Assembly (NCBI RefSeq): GCF_002294725.1
Contig: NZ_NSFT01000011.1
Coordinates: 1-64,000, forward strand
Direction: 5' to 3'
Source: Mesorhizobium sp. WSM4313
GTDB lineage: Bacteria > Pseudomonadota > Alphaproteobacteria > Rhizobiales > Rhizobiaceae
DNA: 64,000 bases
In this document: positions 18,612 through 26,414 of the stretch, piece after piece
How positions within the stretch are numbered: the first letter of the stretch is position 1
Layout of the letters: each line of letters opens with the position of its first letter
Position numbers and translations under genes: made by a program
Notes under the pieces: model-generated
The model's database searches: none
Seen by the model: the letters and a program-made list of their open reading frames with translations, nothing else
What the model was told of the DNA's origin: nothing

Positions 18612-19009
18612 TGCGGTTCATGCTCGACACAAACATCATTAGCGACATGATCCGAAACCCAGGCGGCAAAGCCGCCGGCGTCATGGCGCGCGAGGGAGAC
18701 GCTGCCGTGTGCACCAGCATCGTCGTCGCTTCGGAACTGCGGTACGGCTGCGCCAGGAAGGGATCAGCCAAGTTGCTCAAGAAGGTCGAGGAACTGCTGG
18801 CCGAGATTCCGGTGCTGCCGCTCGATGTGCCGGCGGATGCCGAGTACGGCGCGCTGCGCGCCGAACTGGAAGGCAGGGGCGAGACCATCGGCCACAACGA
18901 CCTCTTTATCGCTGCTCACGCCTGCGCGTCAGGTTCCACGCTGGTGACAGCCAACATGGCCGAGTTCAGCCGGATCGGCAGGCTGAAGCTCGAGAACTGG
19001 TTGGAGTAG
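18611..19009 (+). CDS. vapC: VapC-type toxin, PIN-domain ribonuclease
   Basis: This 132-residue PIN-domain RNase starts MRFMLDTNIISDMIRNP. The acidic metal-binding residues are visible as the first Asp in LDTN, the Glu in ASELRYG and the Asp in GHNDLFIAAHA, so the active site looks intact. VapC toxins usually cleave initiator tRNA or rRNA loops when freed from VapB. TTG at 18608 would also be in frame, but ATG at 18611 is preferred. The module sits opposite to and inside the sulfate-transport gene cluster, ending 15 bases before cysA's stop. Confidence 0.93.
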   Translation: MRFMLDTNIISDMIRNPGGKAAGVMAREGDAAVCTSIVVASELRYGCARKGSAKLLKKVEELLAEIPVLPLDVPADAEYGALRAELEGRGETIGHNDLFIAAHACASGSTLVTANMAEFSRIGRLKLENWLE

Positions 19010-19024
19010 CGCTCGACGCGACGA

Positions 19025-20065
19025 TCACGACGCCGGAAAAAGCTTCCAGCGTCGCGGCCTGAAAGCCACCCGGCTCTTCTGCGCCGCAGGATGGTCTACG
19101 GGCAGCTCGATCTCGACGCGCTGGCGCTCACCGCCGATCTCGAGCTCGACGCGCCTGGTGCCGGCGACGCGGCGGCTGGCGGCAACGGTGCCGGCGATGC
19201 AGCCGCTGCAGCCGTCGACCAGGTCGACGTCATGCGGACGGAAGTGGAGGATCGCCTCACCGGAAGGCGCATGCGGCGCCGAGAGTCCGATCGGCCGGTC
19301 GGCGATCCACACCTCGCCGTTCTCGACCTTGACCGGCAGTGAGCTCGACTCGCCGATGAAGGAGTAGACGAAGGGCGAGTTCGGCGTGTCGTAGATATCG
19401 TCGGCGGTGCCGACCTGCTCGATGCGGCCCTGGCTCATGACGACGACGCGGTCGGCAAGCTCCAGCGCTTCTTCCTGGTCATGCGTGACGAAGACGGTCG
19501 TGTGGCCGGTGCGGTCGTGGATCTCGCGCAGCCAGCGGCGCAGCTCACGGCGAACCTGTGCGTCGAGCGCGCCGAACGGTTCGTCGAGCAAAAGCACCTT
19601 GGGCTCGATCGCCATGGCGCGGGCGAGCGCGACGCGCTGGCGCTGGCCGCCTGAAAGCTGAGCGGGGTAGCGTTTCTCCAGGCCCGACAGCTGGACGAGA
19701 TCGAGCAATTCCAGGGCCCGGCGGCGGATTTCCTGCCCCGACGGCCTTGCGGCGCCGTGCCGGACCTTCAGGCCGAAGCCGATGTTGTCGGCAACCGTCA
19801 TGTGGCGGAACAGCGCGTAATGCTGGAAGACAAAGCCGACATTGCGCTCCTGGATCGACTTCTGCGAGGCGTCCTCGTCGCCGAAGAAGATCGCGCCCTT
19901 GGTCGGCCGTTCCAGGCCGGCGATCAGCCGAAGCAGAGTCGTCTTGCCGGAGCCGGATGGCCCGAGCAGCGCGATGAGCTCGCCAGACCTGATGTCGAGC
20001 GATACGTCGTGGAGCGCTGGAAACCGCTCGAACTCCTTGCGCACGTTGACGACGCGAACTTCCAT
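19025..20065 (-). CDS. cysA: Sulfate/thiosulfate ABC transporter ATP-binding protein
   Basis: This 346-residue ATPase has Walker A GPSGSGKTT, signature LSGGQRQRVALARAMA, Walker B VLLLDEPFGALD and switch VFVTHDQEEALELADR. A C-terminal regulatory (TOBE-like) region, LHFRPHDVDLVDG onward, is usual for CysA. It powers import through CysT and CysW, encoded just upstream on the same strand. The 72-base gap to cysW contains no gene. The start MEVRVVNVRKEFERFPAL matches the family. Confidence 0.95.
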   Translation of the reverse strand: MEVRVVNVRKEFERFPALHDVSLDIRSGELIALLGPSGSGKTTLLRLIAGLERPTKGAIFFGDEDASQKSIQERNVGFVFQHYALFRHMTVADNIGFGLKVRHGAARPSGQEIRRRALELLDLVQLSGLEKRYPAQLSGGQRQRVALARAMAIEPKVLLLDEPFGALDAQVRRELRRWLREIHDRTGHTTVFVTHDQEEALELADRVVVMSQGRIEQVGTADDIYDTPNSPFVYSFIGESSSLPVKVENGEVWIADRPIGLSAPHAPSGEAILHFRPHDVDLVDGCSGCIAGTVAASRRVAGTRRVELEIGGERQRVEIELPVDHPAAQKSRVAFRPRRWKLFPAS

Positions 20066-20137
20066 GCAAATCCCTCAGTCCGTTGATGCTGTCGTTGTTC
20101 CTAAAATTGCCAGGCACTCTTCGGCGACAGATTGTGT

Positions 20138-21022
20138 TCAGTGTCCGCGCGTCGCGGCGATCTCGGCGCCGTAGCGCATCTCGAGAAGCGTTTTCAAGAC
20201 CAGCGTCACCAGCGCCAGACCGGCGAGCAGCGAAGCGACGGCAAAGGCGCCGACAGCGTTGTATTCGTTATAAAGGATCTCGACATGCAGCGGCATGGTG
20301 TTGGTGAGGCCGCGTATGTGGCCCGACACCACCGAGACTGCGCCGAACTCGCCCATGGCGCGCGCATTGCACAGAAGCACGCCGTAGAGCAGTCCCCATT
20401 TGACGTTGGGCAGCGTCACATACCAGAACGCCTGCCAGCCGCCGGCGCCCAGCGATAGCGCCGCCTCCTCGTCGCCATTGCCCTGTTCCTGCATCAGCGG
20501 GATGAGCTCGCGGGCGACGAAGGGGAAGGTGACGAAGATGGTGGCCAGCACGATGCCGGGCACGGCGAAGAGGATGACGATGCCATGCGCCTTCAACCAG
20601 GCGCCGAGCAGCCCTTGCGCGCCGAAGAGCAGCACATAGACCAGGCCGGAAATGACCGGCGAGACCGAGAAGGGCAGGTCGATCAACGTGGTCAGGAACG
20701 CCTTGCCCTTGAATTCGAACTTGGCGATGGCCCAGGCGGCAGAGATGCCGAAGACGACGTTGAGCGGCACCGAGATCGCCGCCACAAGCAATGTCAGACG
20801 GATGGCGGAGCGCGTATCGGGGCTGGAAAGGGCTTCCGTGTAGGCGCCGATGCCTTTGGCAAGCGCCTCATGAAAGACGACGATCAGCGGCAAAAGCAGG
20901 AAGACTGCAAGGAAGGCGAAGGCGATTGCCATCAGCACGGCCTTGACGGGCCGGCTTTCGGTCACCGCAGCCGACTGGCTCTCGTGATGCGGCTCGTAGG
21001 ATTTGATCTCGGGATCAGCCAT
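20138..21022 (-). CDS. cysW: Sulfate ABC transporter permease CysW
   Basis: This 294-residue inner-membrane permease has about six membrane segments and the cytoplasmic EAA loop EEAALSLGAGGWQAFWYVTLPNVKWGLLYG. The C-terminal motif GEFGAVSVVSGHIRGLTNTMPLHVEILYNEY is strongly conserved in CysW. It overlaps the end of cysT by eight bases and pairs with CysT to make the sulfate/thiosulfate channel. An N-terminal hydrophilic lead (ADPEIKSYEPHHESQS) precedes the first membrane segment. Confidence 0.95.
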   Translation of the reverse strand: MADPEIKSYEPHHESQSAAVTESRPVKAVLMAIAFAFLAVFLLLPLIVVFHEALAKGIGAYTEALSSPDTRSAIRLTLLVAAISVPLNVVFGISAAWAIAKFEFKGKAFLTTLIDLPFSVSPVISGLVYVLLFGAQGLLGAWLKAHGIVILFAVPGIVLATIFVTFPFVARELIPLMQEQGNGDEEAALSLGAGGWQAFWYVTLPNVKWGLLYGVLLCNARAMGEFGAVSVVSGHIRGLTNTMPLHVEILYNEYNAVGAFAVASLLAGLALVTLVLKTLLEMRYGAEIAATRGH

Positions 21023-21866
21023 AGCGCTTGCGGCTCCATGTCTGGACGAGATTGACCACCAAAAGCATCACGAAGGACAGCGCCAGCATGATCGCGGCGA
21101 TCGCAGTCGCCGCCTCGTAATTGTATTCCTCGAGCCTGATCACGATGAGAAGCGGCGCGATCTCGGACTTGAAGGGCAGGTTGCCGGCGATGAAGATGAC
21201 CGAGCCGTATTCGCCGACGCCGCGCGCGAAGGCGAGCGAAAAGCCGGTGATGATCGCCGGCGCCAGGCCTGGGAAAAGCACGCGGGTGATGATCTGGAAA
21301 CGGCTGGCGCCGAGCGTGGCGGCTGCTTCCTCGACCTCCTTGTCGATCTCTTCCATGATCGGCTGTACGGTGCGCACCACGAAGGGCAGGCCGATGAACA
21401 CCAGCGCGACGACGATGCCGATCGGCGTGTAGGCGACCTTGAGGCCGAGCGGCATCAGAAGCTGGCCGATCCAGCCGTTCGGCGCATAGAGCGTGGTGAG
21501 CGCGATGCCGGCGACGGCCGTTGGCAGGGCGAAGGGCAGGTCGACCATCGCGTCGGCGATGCGGCGTCCAGGGAAGCGGTAGCGGACCAGCACCCAGGCG
21601 ACGATGGTGCCGAACACGACGTTGACAACAGCCGCCAGCAAGGCGGTGCCGAAGCTTATCTTCAGCGCGTTGAGGGTGCGTCGGTCGACGGCGATCGCCC
21701 AGAAATCGGCCCAGCCGAGCGCTGCCGAACGCCAGACCAGCCCCGAAAGCGGGATGAGGATGATGAGCGTGAGGTAGGCAAGTGAGAAGCCGAGCGTCAG
21801 TCCGAAACCCGGAATGACACTCGGCTGCTTGAATCGCCACCCCGCCTTGACGGGTGCTGTGGTCAT
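21015..21866 (-). CDS. cysT: Sulfate ABC transporter permease CysT
   Basis: This 283-residue inner-membrane permease starts with a basic stretch ending in VIPGFGLTLGFSLAYLTLIILIPLSGLVW, a typical CysT start. It has the EAA loop EEAAATLGASRFQIITRVLFPGLAPAIITG and the conserved ARGVGEYGSVIFIAGNLPFKSEIAPLLI. Gene order binding protein, cysT, cysW, cysA matches the classic sulfate operon. It lies 91 bases after the binding protein at 21958. Confidence 0.95.
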   Translation of the reverse strand: MTTAPVKAGWRFKQPSVIPGFGLTLGFSLAYLTLIILIPLSGLVWRSAALGWADFWAIAVDRRTLNALKISFGTALLAAVVNVVFGTIVAWVLVRYRFPGRRIADAMVDLPFALPTAVAGIALTTLYAPNGWIGQLLMPLGLKVAYTPIGIVVALVFIGLPFVVRTVQPIMEEIDKEVEEAAATLGASRFQIITRVLFPGLAPAIITGFSLAFARGVGEYGSVIFIAGNLPFKSEIAPLLIVIRLEEYNYEAATAIAAIMLALSFVMLLVVNLVQTWSRKRYG

Positions 21867-21957
21867 GCTGTTCTGGATCGTCCCTTCTATTCAAACCAGA
21901 ATGGCTTTGCGCAGTTGCAGTCCGCCGGCATGCCCGAGGCTCACCGGCCGTCCGGCC

Positions 21958-22986
21958 TCACTGCGCCGGTTTGTAGATCTGGTCGAATATACCACCGTCG
22001 CCGAAATGGTAAGGCTGCGCTTTCTTCCAACCGCCGAATTGCGGGTCGTCGATGGTGACCAGCTTGATTGCCGGCAGCTTGGCAAGGTCCTCGGCCGGCA
22101 CCAGGTCGGGCTTGGCCGGGCGATAGTGGTTCTTGGCGATGATGGTCTGCGCTTCCTTGGAATAGAGCCAGCCCAGATAGGCCTCCGCGACCTTGCGCGT
22201 GCCCTTGGCGTCGACATTGGCGTCGACGACCGCGACCGGCGGCTCCGCCAGGATCGAGGTCGGCGGGTAGACGATGTCGAAATTGTCGGCGCCGAATTCG
22301 TCGAGCGCGAGATAGGCTTCATTCTCCCAGGCGATCAGCACGTCGCCCAGGCCCTTCTGAGCGAAGGTCACCGTCGAGCCGCGCGCGCCGGTATCGAGGA
22401 CCGGAACATTCGCATAAAGCTTGCCGACGAACTCCTTGGTCTTGGCTTCATCGTTGCCGTCATTGGCGTTTGCGTAGGCCCAGGCGGCAAGATAGTTCCA
22501 ACGGGCGCCGCCGGACGTCTTCGGGTTCGGCGTGATCACCTGGACGCCGTCCTTCACCAGATCGCTCCAGTCGTGGATGCCCTTGGGATTGCCCTTGCGC
22601 ACCAGGAAGATGATGGTCGAGGTGTAAGGTGCCGAGTTGTTCTCGAACTTCGAGCGCCAATCCGGGTTGATCTTCTTCGTCTTCGAGACGATGGCGTTGA
22701 TGTCGCCTTCGAGGGCCAGCGTGACGACGTCGGCGTCAAGGCCGTCGATCACCGCCCTGGCCTGCGCGCCGGAACCGCCATGCGACTGCTGGATGGTGAC
22801 TGTTTCGCCGGTCTCAGCCTTCCAGTGCGCGGCAAACGCCTCATCATAGGCTTTGTAGAGCTCACGTGTCGGGTCATAGGACACATTCAGAATGGTCGTA
22901 TCGGCAAACGCGAAACCGAGCGTGCCGAACTGGACAGACGTGGCGACCAGCGCGCCGAGCAGTTTCCTGAAATGAGGTTTGGTCAT
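21958..22986 (-). CDS. Sulfate/thiosulfate ABC transporter binding protein 2
   Basis: This 342-residue Sbp/CysP-family protein has a signal peptide MTKPHFRKLLGALVATSVQFGTLGFAFA, then ILNVSYDPTRELYKAYDEAF, QSHGGSGAQARAVIDGLDADVVTLALEGD, TPNPKTSGGARWNYLAAWAYA and VLDTGARGSTVTFAQKGLGDVLIAWENEA, all conserved in this family. ATG at 22986 follows GGAGG; the open frame upstream to 23061 is not needed. It leads the operon with cysT, cysW and cysA and is probably their main partner. Binding protein 1 may give a different affinity or ligand. Confidence 0.95.
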   Translation of the reverse strand: MTKPHFRKLLGALVATSVQFGTLGFAFADTTILNVSYDPTRELYKAYDEAFAAHWKAETGETVTIQQSHGGSGAQARAVIDGLDADVVTLALEGDINAIVSKTKKINPDWRSKFENNSAPYTSTIIFLVRKGNPKGIHDWSDLVKDGVQVITPNPKTSGGARWNYLAAWAYANANDGNDEAKTKEFVGKLYANVPVLDTGARGSTVTFAQKGLGDVLIAWENEAYLALDEFGADNFDIVYPPTSILAEPPVAVVDANVDAKGTRKVAEAYLGWLYSKEAQTIIAKNHYRPAKPDLVPAEDLAKLPAIKLVTIDDPQFGGWKKAQPYHFGDGGIFDQIYKPAQ

Positions 22987-23187
22987 TCCGGCCTCCGTTG
23001 AACTGCTGCGAACTCTACCGAGTTTATAGAATTTAGATGCATTGAATGTTGCCTTTTTCATCTCCTCGAAGCAATTTTTCGCCGAGCTTAGGCCGGTTGA
23101 GGAAATAACTTCCTCAGCCGGCGGCCGCAGGGCTTCATCCGCCGGCCCTAATTAGAAGCGGTCAGGGTGATGACAACCCCGGGCGCG

Positions 23188-23940
23188 TCAATTGGCGTTA
23201 ACCGGGAAATCGAAGCGCTGTTTTGGGAAAGGCTCTTTGGCCAGGGTGAAGTGCCACCATTCACGCGCATAGTTGCGAAAGCCGGCGGCGCGCATTGCGA
23301 TCAGCAGCGTCTTGCGGTTTGCGGTGGCTTCGGCGTCGATCAAGGCGCTGGCGGTTTCGCTCTTTGGGTCAAAGCAGTCGAAACCGGTGCCGAAGTCGAG
23401 CGTGCCGCCGTCCGGCGCACCGCAGGCCGGATGAACCGCGCTTTTATTGCCGGGCTCGGCGATGGCAAGGTCCACCGTCGAACCTCGAGAATGGCTGGAG
23501 AACTCGCCGATATAGCCTTTGGCGATGAGATCGCCACGCTCGGCGGTCGGATACCAATGCGGGTCAGGCCGGCCGCCTTCTCTTGTCCACCTGCCCATAT
23601 CGGCAACCGCTCGCGCCGGGCGGTAGCAGTCGAACACGACCAGCGTCAGGCCTTTAGCAGTCATGGCTTTCTGAACGCTGGACAGCGCCTTCGCCGCCTG
23701 CGTGGTCAGGATGCAGACCGGCGCGTCATAGCCGTCGGCTTTGCGGTGCAGGAAATTTTCCAGGCCGGCGTAGCGGATATCCTGGCGAATGGTCGGGTCG
23801 ATTTCGGCCAGCCTGACGAAGCCGGCGGGGAGGGGATCGGCGCGGACTGAGAGAGGGCTCGCGATTGCTAGCGCAAGCGCCGCGAAGAATGCTCTCGACA
23901 AAAGTCGGCGCGAGGCCCCCCTCTCTGCCCTGCCGGGCAT
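23188..23940 (-). CDS. D-Ala-D-Ala dipeptidase, VanX/DdpX-like M15 peptidase
   Basis: This 250-residue zinc peptidase shows a hydrophobic N-terminal export segment (RAFFAALALAIASPLSVRA) and then the M15D zinc and catalytic motifs: SSHSRGSTVDLAI at about 148-160 (zinc His and Asp) and REWWHF at about 226-231 (catalytic Glu and zinc His). It should act in the periplasm on D-alanyl dipeptides, recycling wall material rather than giving vancomycin resistance. The chosen ATG at 23940 lies inside the left arm of a palindrome, which also supplies the GAGGGGGAG ribosome site. A longer frame back to 24135 would translate the whole repeat and is less likely. It is downstream of pbpC. Confidence 0.85.
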   Translation of the reverse strand: MPGRAERGASRRLLSRAFFAALALAIASPLSVRADPLPAGFVRLAEIDPTIRQDIRYAGLENFLHRKADGYDAPVCILTTQAAKALSSVQKAMTAKGLTLVVFDCYRPARAVADMGRWTREGGRPDPHWYPTAERGDLIAKGYIGEFSSHSRGSTVDLAIAEPGNKSAVHPACGAPDGGTLDFGTGFDCFDPKSETASALIDAEATANRKTLLIAMRAAGFRNYAREWWHFTLAKEPFPKQRFDFPVNAN

Positions 23941-24078
23941 CTCCCCCTCAAGGGGGGAGATTGGCAGTTTCGGCGCTGGGCCCGCCTTTCCGACTTTGAA
24001 GATTAGCGAAGGCCACGAAGCTGCTGATCTCCCCCCTTGAGGGGGAGATGGCCGGCAGGCCAGAGAGGGGGGCCTCGC
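23910..24078. repeat. Palindromic repeat, family 2, copy 2
   Basis: The 58-base arms 23910-23967 and 24021-24078 are near-perfect reverse complements (GCGAGGCCCCCCTCTCTG... against ...CAGAGAGGGGGGCCTCGC), each containing CTCCCCCTCAAGGGGGGAGA as an internal hairpin. It fills the gap between pbpC and the dipeptidase gene. Read on the minus strand, the left arm encodes the beginning of the dipeptidase. Confidence 0.85.
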
Positions 24079-24127
24079 ACCATCCAGAAGATGGAAAAAC
24101 GCAATCCCCTGAATCGCTTGCCGCATC

Positions 24128-26218
24128 CTATTCAACGAAAACCTTCACGCTTGCCGCTCGCCCCCCAGCATCGATCACCGTCAGCGTCGAATAGCCGGTG
24201 CCGTCGGGTTGCCAGGTCGCGGTGCGGCGGCGGTCGATGCCGGCGAGCGGCTTGCCGTTGGCGAGCCATCGGAACGGCGCCCGGCCGCCCTGTAGCTTCA
24301 GCACCAGCGGTGTGGCATCGGCCGAATTGGTGCCGAGGTCGACGCGGGCGCCGTTGGGCGGGAAGATGATGGTCGGCGCCGGCTCGGTGGCGGTGGCCTG
24401 CACCAGCCCGTCGGCGCCGGCGCCGAAGCGGGCGAGCGTCACCGGCAATTCCTCGCGTTTGGGGTTGAAGACGCCCGGCGGACGGCTTGGCAACGGCACG
24501 CCGGCAAGACCGGAACGGACGAAGCCTTCGAACAGGATGGGTGCTGCCGAGACATAGCCCGACAGACCGGGGACAGGGCTGGCATCGGCGCGGCCGACCC
24601 ACACACCCAGCACGTAGCGGCCGTCGAAGCCGACGGACCAGGCATCGCGATAGCCGTAAGAGGTGCCGGTCTTGTAGGCGATGCCGCGTTGCATGGCGCC
24701 TTCCGGCGGCTTCACCCCGGACAGGATGTCGTTGATCTGCCAGGCCGCCTGGTCGTCGAGAATGGTGGCGGTGATGCGCTCGGCATTGGCGGGCTCGGTG
24801 CCGTCATGCAGCGTATGCATCTTGCCGCCATTGGCGAGCCCTGTATAGAGCTGCACCAGGTCGCGCAAGGTCACGCCGACGCCGCCAAGTCCGATCGCCA
24901 GGCCCGGCGCTTCGTTGACCGGCAGGATCGGGTTGACGCCCGCCTGGCGGAAGCGCGCGGTGAGCCGCGCGGGGCCGACCGCGTCGAGCACGCGGATCGC
25001 CGGCACGTTGAGCGACAATTGCAGCGCCTGGCGGATCGAGACATCGCCCTGGTAGCCCATGTCGAAATTCTTCGGACGGTAGCCGCCGAAATCGGCGGGG
25101 CTGTCCTCGATGATCATCTCCTGCGCCACCAGCCCCTGCTCGAAGGCCAGCCCATAGATGAAGGGCTTCAGCGTCGAGCCGGGTGAGCGCACGACCTTGG
25201 TCATGTCGATCCAGCCGGAGCGGCTGGCGTCGAAGAAATCGGCCGAGCCGACCTCGCCCAGAATGTCGCCGGTGCGCGCATCGGCCATGACCATGGCGAC
25301 GGAAAGTTTCGGCCCGAGCTTCCTGGCGGCATCTCGTGCCACCTGTTCCAGCCCCTGCTGCACGCTTTTGCGGATGGTGAGCTGCAGCGGCTTGCCTGGC
25401 ACGGCCCTGGGCAGCATGGCATAGGAAGCATGCGCGGCCAGCGCCGGCAATTTTCTGCGCAGGCCGGAGACGTCGTCCAGCGCGGCGCGCGCGGCTTCGC
25501 GTTCGCCGAGCAGGCCGGCCGAGACCATACGGGTGAGCACGCGGTCGCGCGCGGTATGAGCAATGCCGAGATTGCGGTCGGGCCGGCGCTTCTCCGGCAA
25601 TTGCGGCAGCGCGACGAGCAGGGCGGCTTCCGAAACCGTAAGCCGCTTCGGCTCCTTGCCGAAATAAGCGAGCGATGCGGCGCGCACGCCTTCGAGATTG
25701 CCGCCATAAGGCGCCAGCGTCAGATAGCGCTCGAGGATTTCCTGCTTGGTGAGCCGCCGCTCGATCTGGATGGCGCGCAGCATCTGCTTGAGCTTGGAGG
25801 CAAGGCTGCGACTGTCGCGCGGCTCGATCAGCCTTGCAAGCTGCATCGACAAGGTCGAGCCGCCGGACACGATATGGCCGCTGGTGACGAGCTGGCCGGC
25901 GGCACGGCAAAGCGCCAGGACATCGACGCCGCGGTGATCCCAGAAGCGCTTGTCTTCGTAAGCTACCAGCATGTCAACGAATTGCCGGTCGACCTGGTCG
26001 AGGCGGGTCTCGAGCCGCCAATAGCCGTCCGGCGTGGCGAAGGCGCGCAGCAGCTGACCGTCGCGGTCCTGCACCTCCGTCGAGACCGTCAGCTTTGCCG
26101 GCAGCGGCGGCGGGAAAGCGCGGTCGATTTCCCAAAGGGCAGCAACTGAAAGCGCCGCGAAGCCGGCTAGAGAAATCCCGGCGATGGCTGTTCGACGCAG
26201 GAATTTCCTCGAGAGCAT
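24128..26218 (-). CDS. pbpC: Penicillin-binding protein 1C
   Basis: This 696-residue bifunctional peptidoglycan synthase has an N-terminal membrane anchor (RRTAIAGISLAGFAALSVAALWEI), then a glycosyltransferase domain with EDKRFWDHRGVD and GGSTLSMQLARL. The transpeptidase domain has SPGSTLKPFIYG (SxxK), SLNVPAIRVLDAVG (SxN) and YKTGTSYGYRDAWSVG (KTG), followed by a C-terminal PBP1C beta domain (TIIFPPNGARVDL onward). All catalytic motifs are present. ATG at 26218 follows GAGGGG and starts the basic lead MLSRKFLRRTAI; the frame back to 26308 is repeat sequence. Upstream lies the alpha-2-macroglobulin gene, its usual genetic partner. Confidence 0.95.
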   Translation of the reverse strand: MLSRKFLRRTAIAGISLAGFAALSVAALWEIDRAFPPPLPAKLTVSTEVQDRDGQLLRAFATPDGYWRLETRLDQVDRQFVDMLVAYEDKRFWDHRGVDVLALCRAAGQLVTSGHIVSGGSTLSMQLARLIEPRDSRSLASKLKQMLRAIQIERRLTKQEILERYLTLAPYGGNLEGVRAASLAYFGKEPKRLTVSEAALLVALPQLPEKRRPDRNLGIAHTARDRVLTRMVSAGLLGEREAARAALDDVSGLRRKLPALAAHASYAMLPRAVPGKPLQLTIRKSVQQGLEQVARDAARKLGPKLSVAMVMADARTGDILGEVGSADFFDASRSGWIDMTKVVRSPGSTLKPFIYGLAFEQGLVAQEMIIEDSPADFGGYRPKNFDMGYQGDVSIRQALQLSLNVPAIRVLDAVGPARLTARFRQAGVNPILPVNEAPGLAIGLGGVGVTLRDLVQLYTGLANGGKMHTLHDGTEPANAERITATILDDQAAWQINDILSGVKPPEGAMQRGIAYKTGTSYGYRDAWSVGFDGRYVLGVWVGRADASPVPGLSGYVSAAPILFEGFVRSGLAGVPLPSRPPGVFNPKREELPVTLARFGAGADGLVQATATEPAPTIIFPPNGARVDLGTNSADATPLVLKLQGGRAPFRWLANGKPLAGIDRRRTATWQPDGTGYSTLTVIDAGGRAASVKVFVE

Positions 26219-26219
26219 G

Positions 26220-26400
26220 GCGCTGCCCCTCATTGCCCTGCCGGGCATTTCTCCCCGTATAGTGACGGGGAGAAAGGGGCCTGCGCAGAGGCTTTCGCCA
26301 ATTTCCAACGCTGCAGGAAAGTGGCCAACAATCGTGACGGTCCCCTTCTCCCCGTCACTACAGGGGGAGAAGGTGCCGGCAGGCGGATGAGGGGCAGCGC
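26220..26400. repeat. Palindromic repeat, family 2, copy 3
   Basis: The arms 26220-26279 and 26342-26400 are near-perfect reverse complements (GCGCTGCCCCTCATTGCCCTG... against ...AGGCGGATGAGGGGCAGCGC), with inner CTCCCCGT/ACGGGGAG hairpins. It occupies nearly all of the 196-base gap between the alpha-2-macroglobulin stop (26415) and the pbpC start (26218). Confidence 0.85.
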
Positions 26401-26414
26401 CATCGTCCGGCTCC

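Noticed and set aside
23941..24135. Longer N-terminus of the dipeptidase
   Set aside because: It would translate a complete palindromic repeat ahead of the export signal; the shorter start retains a complete signal segment.
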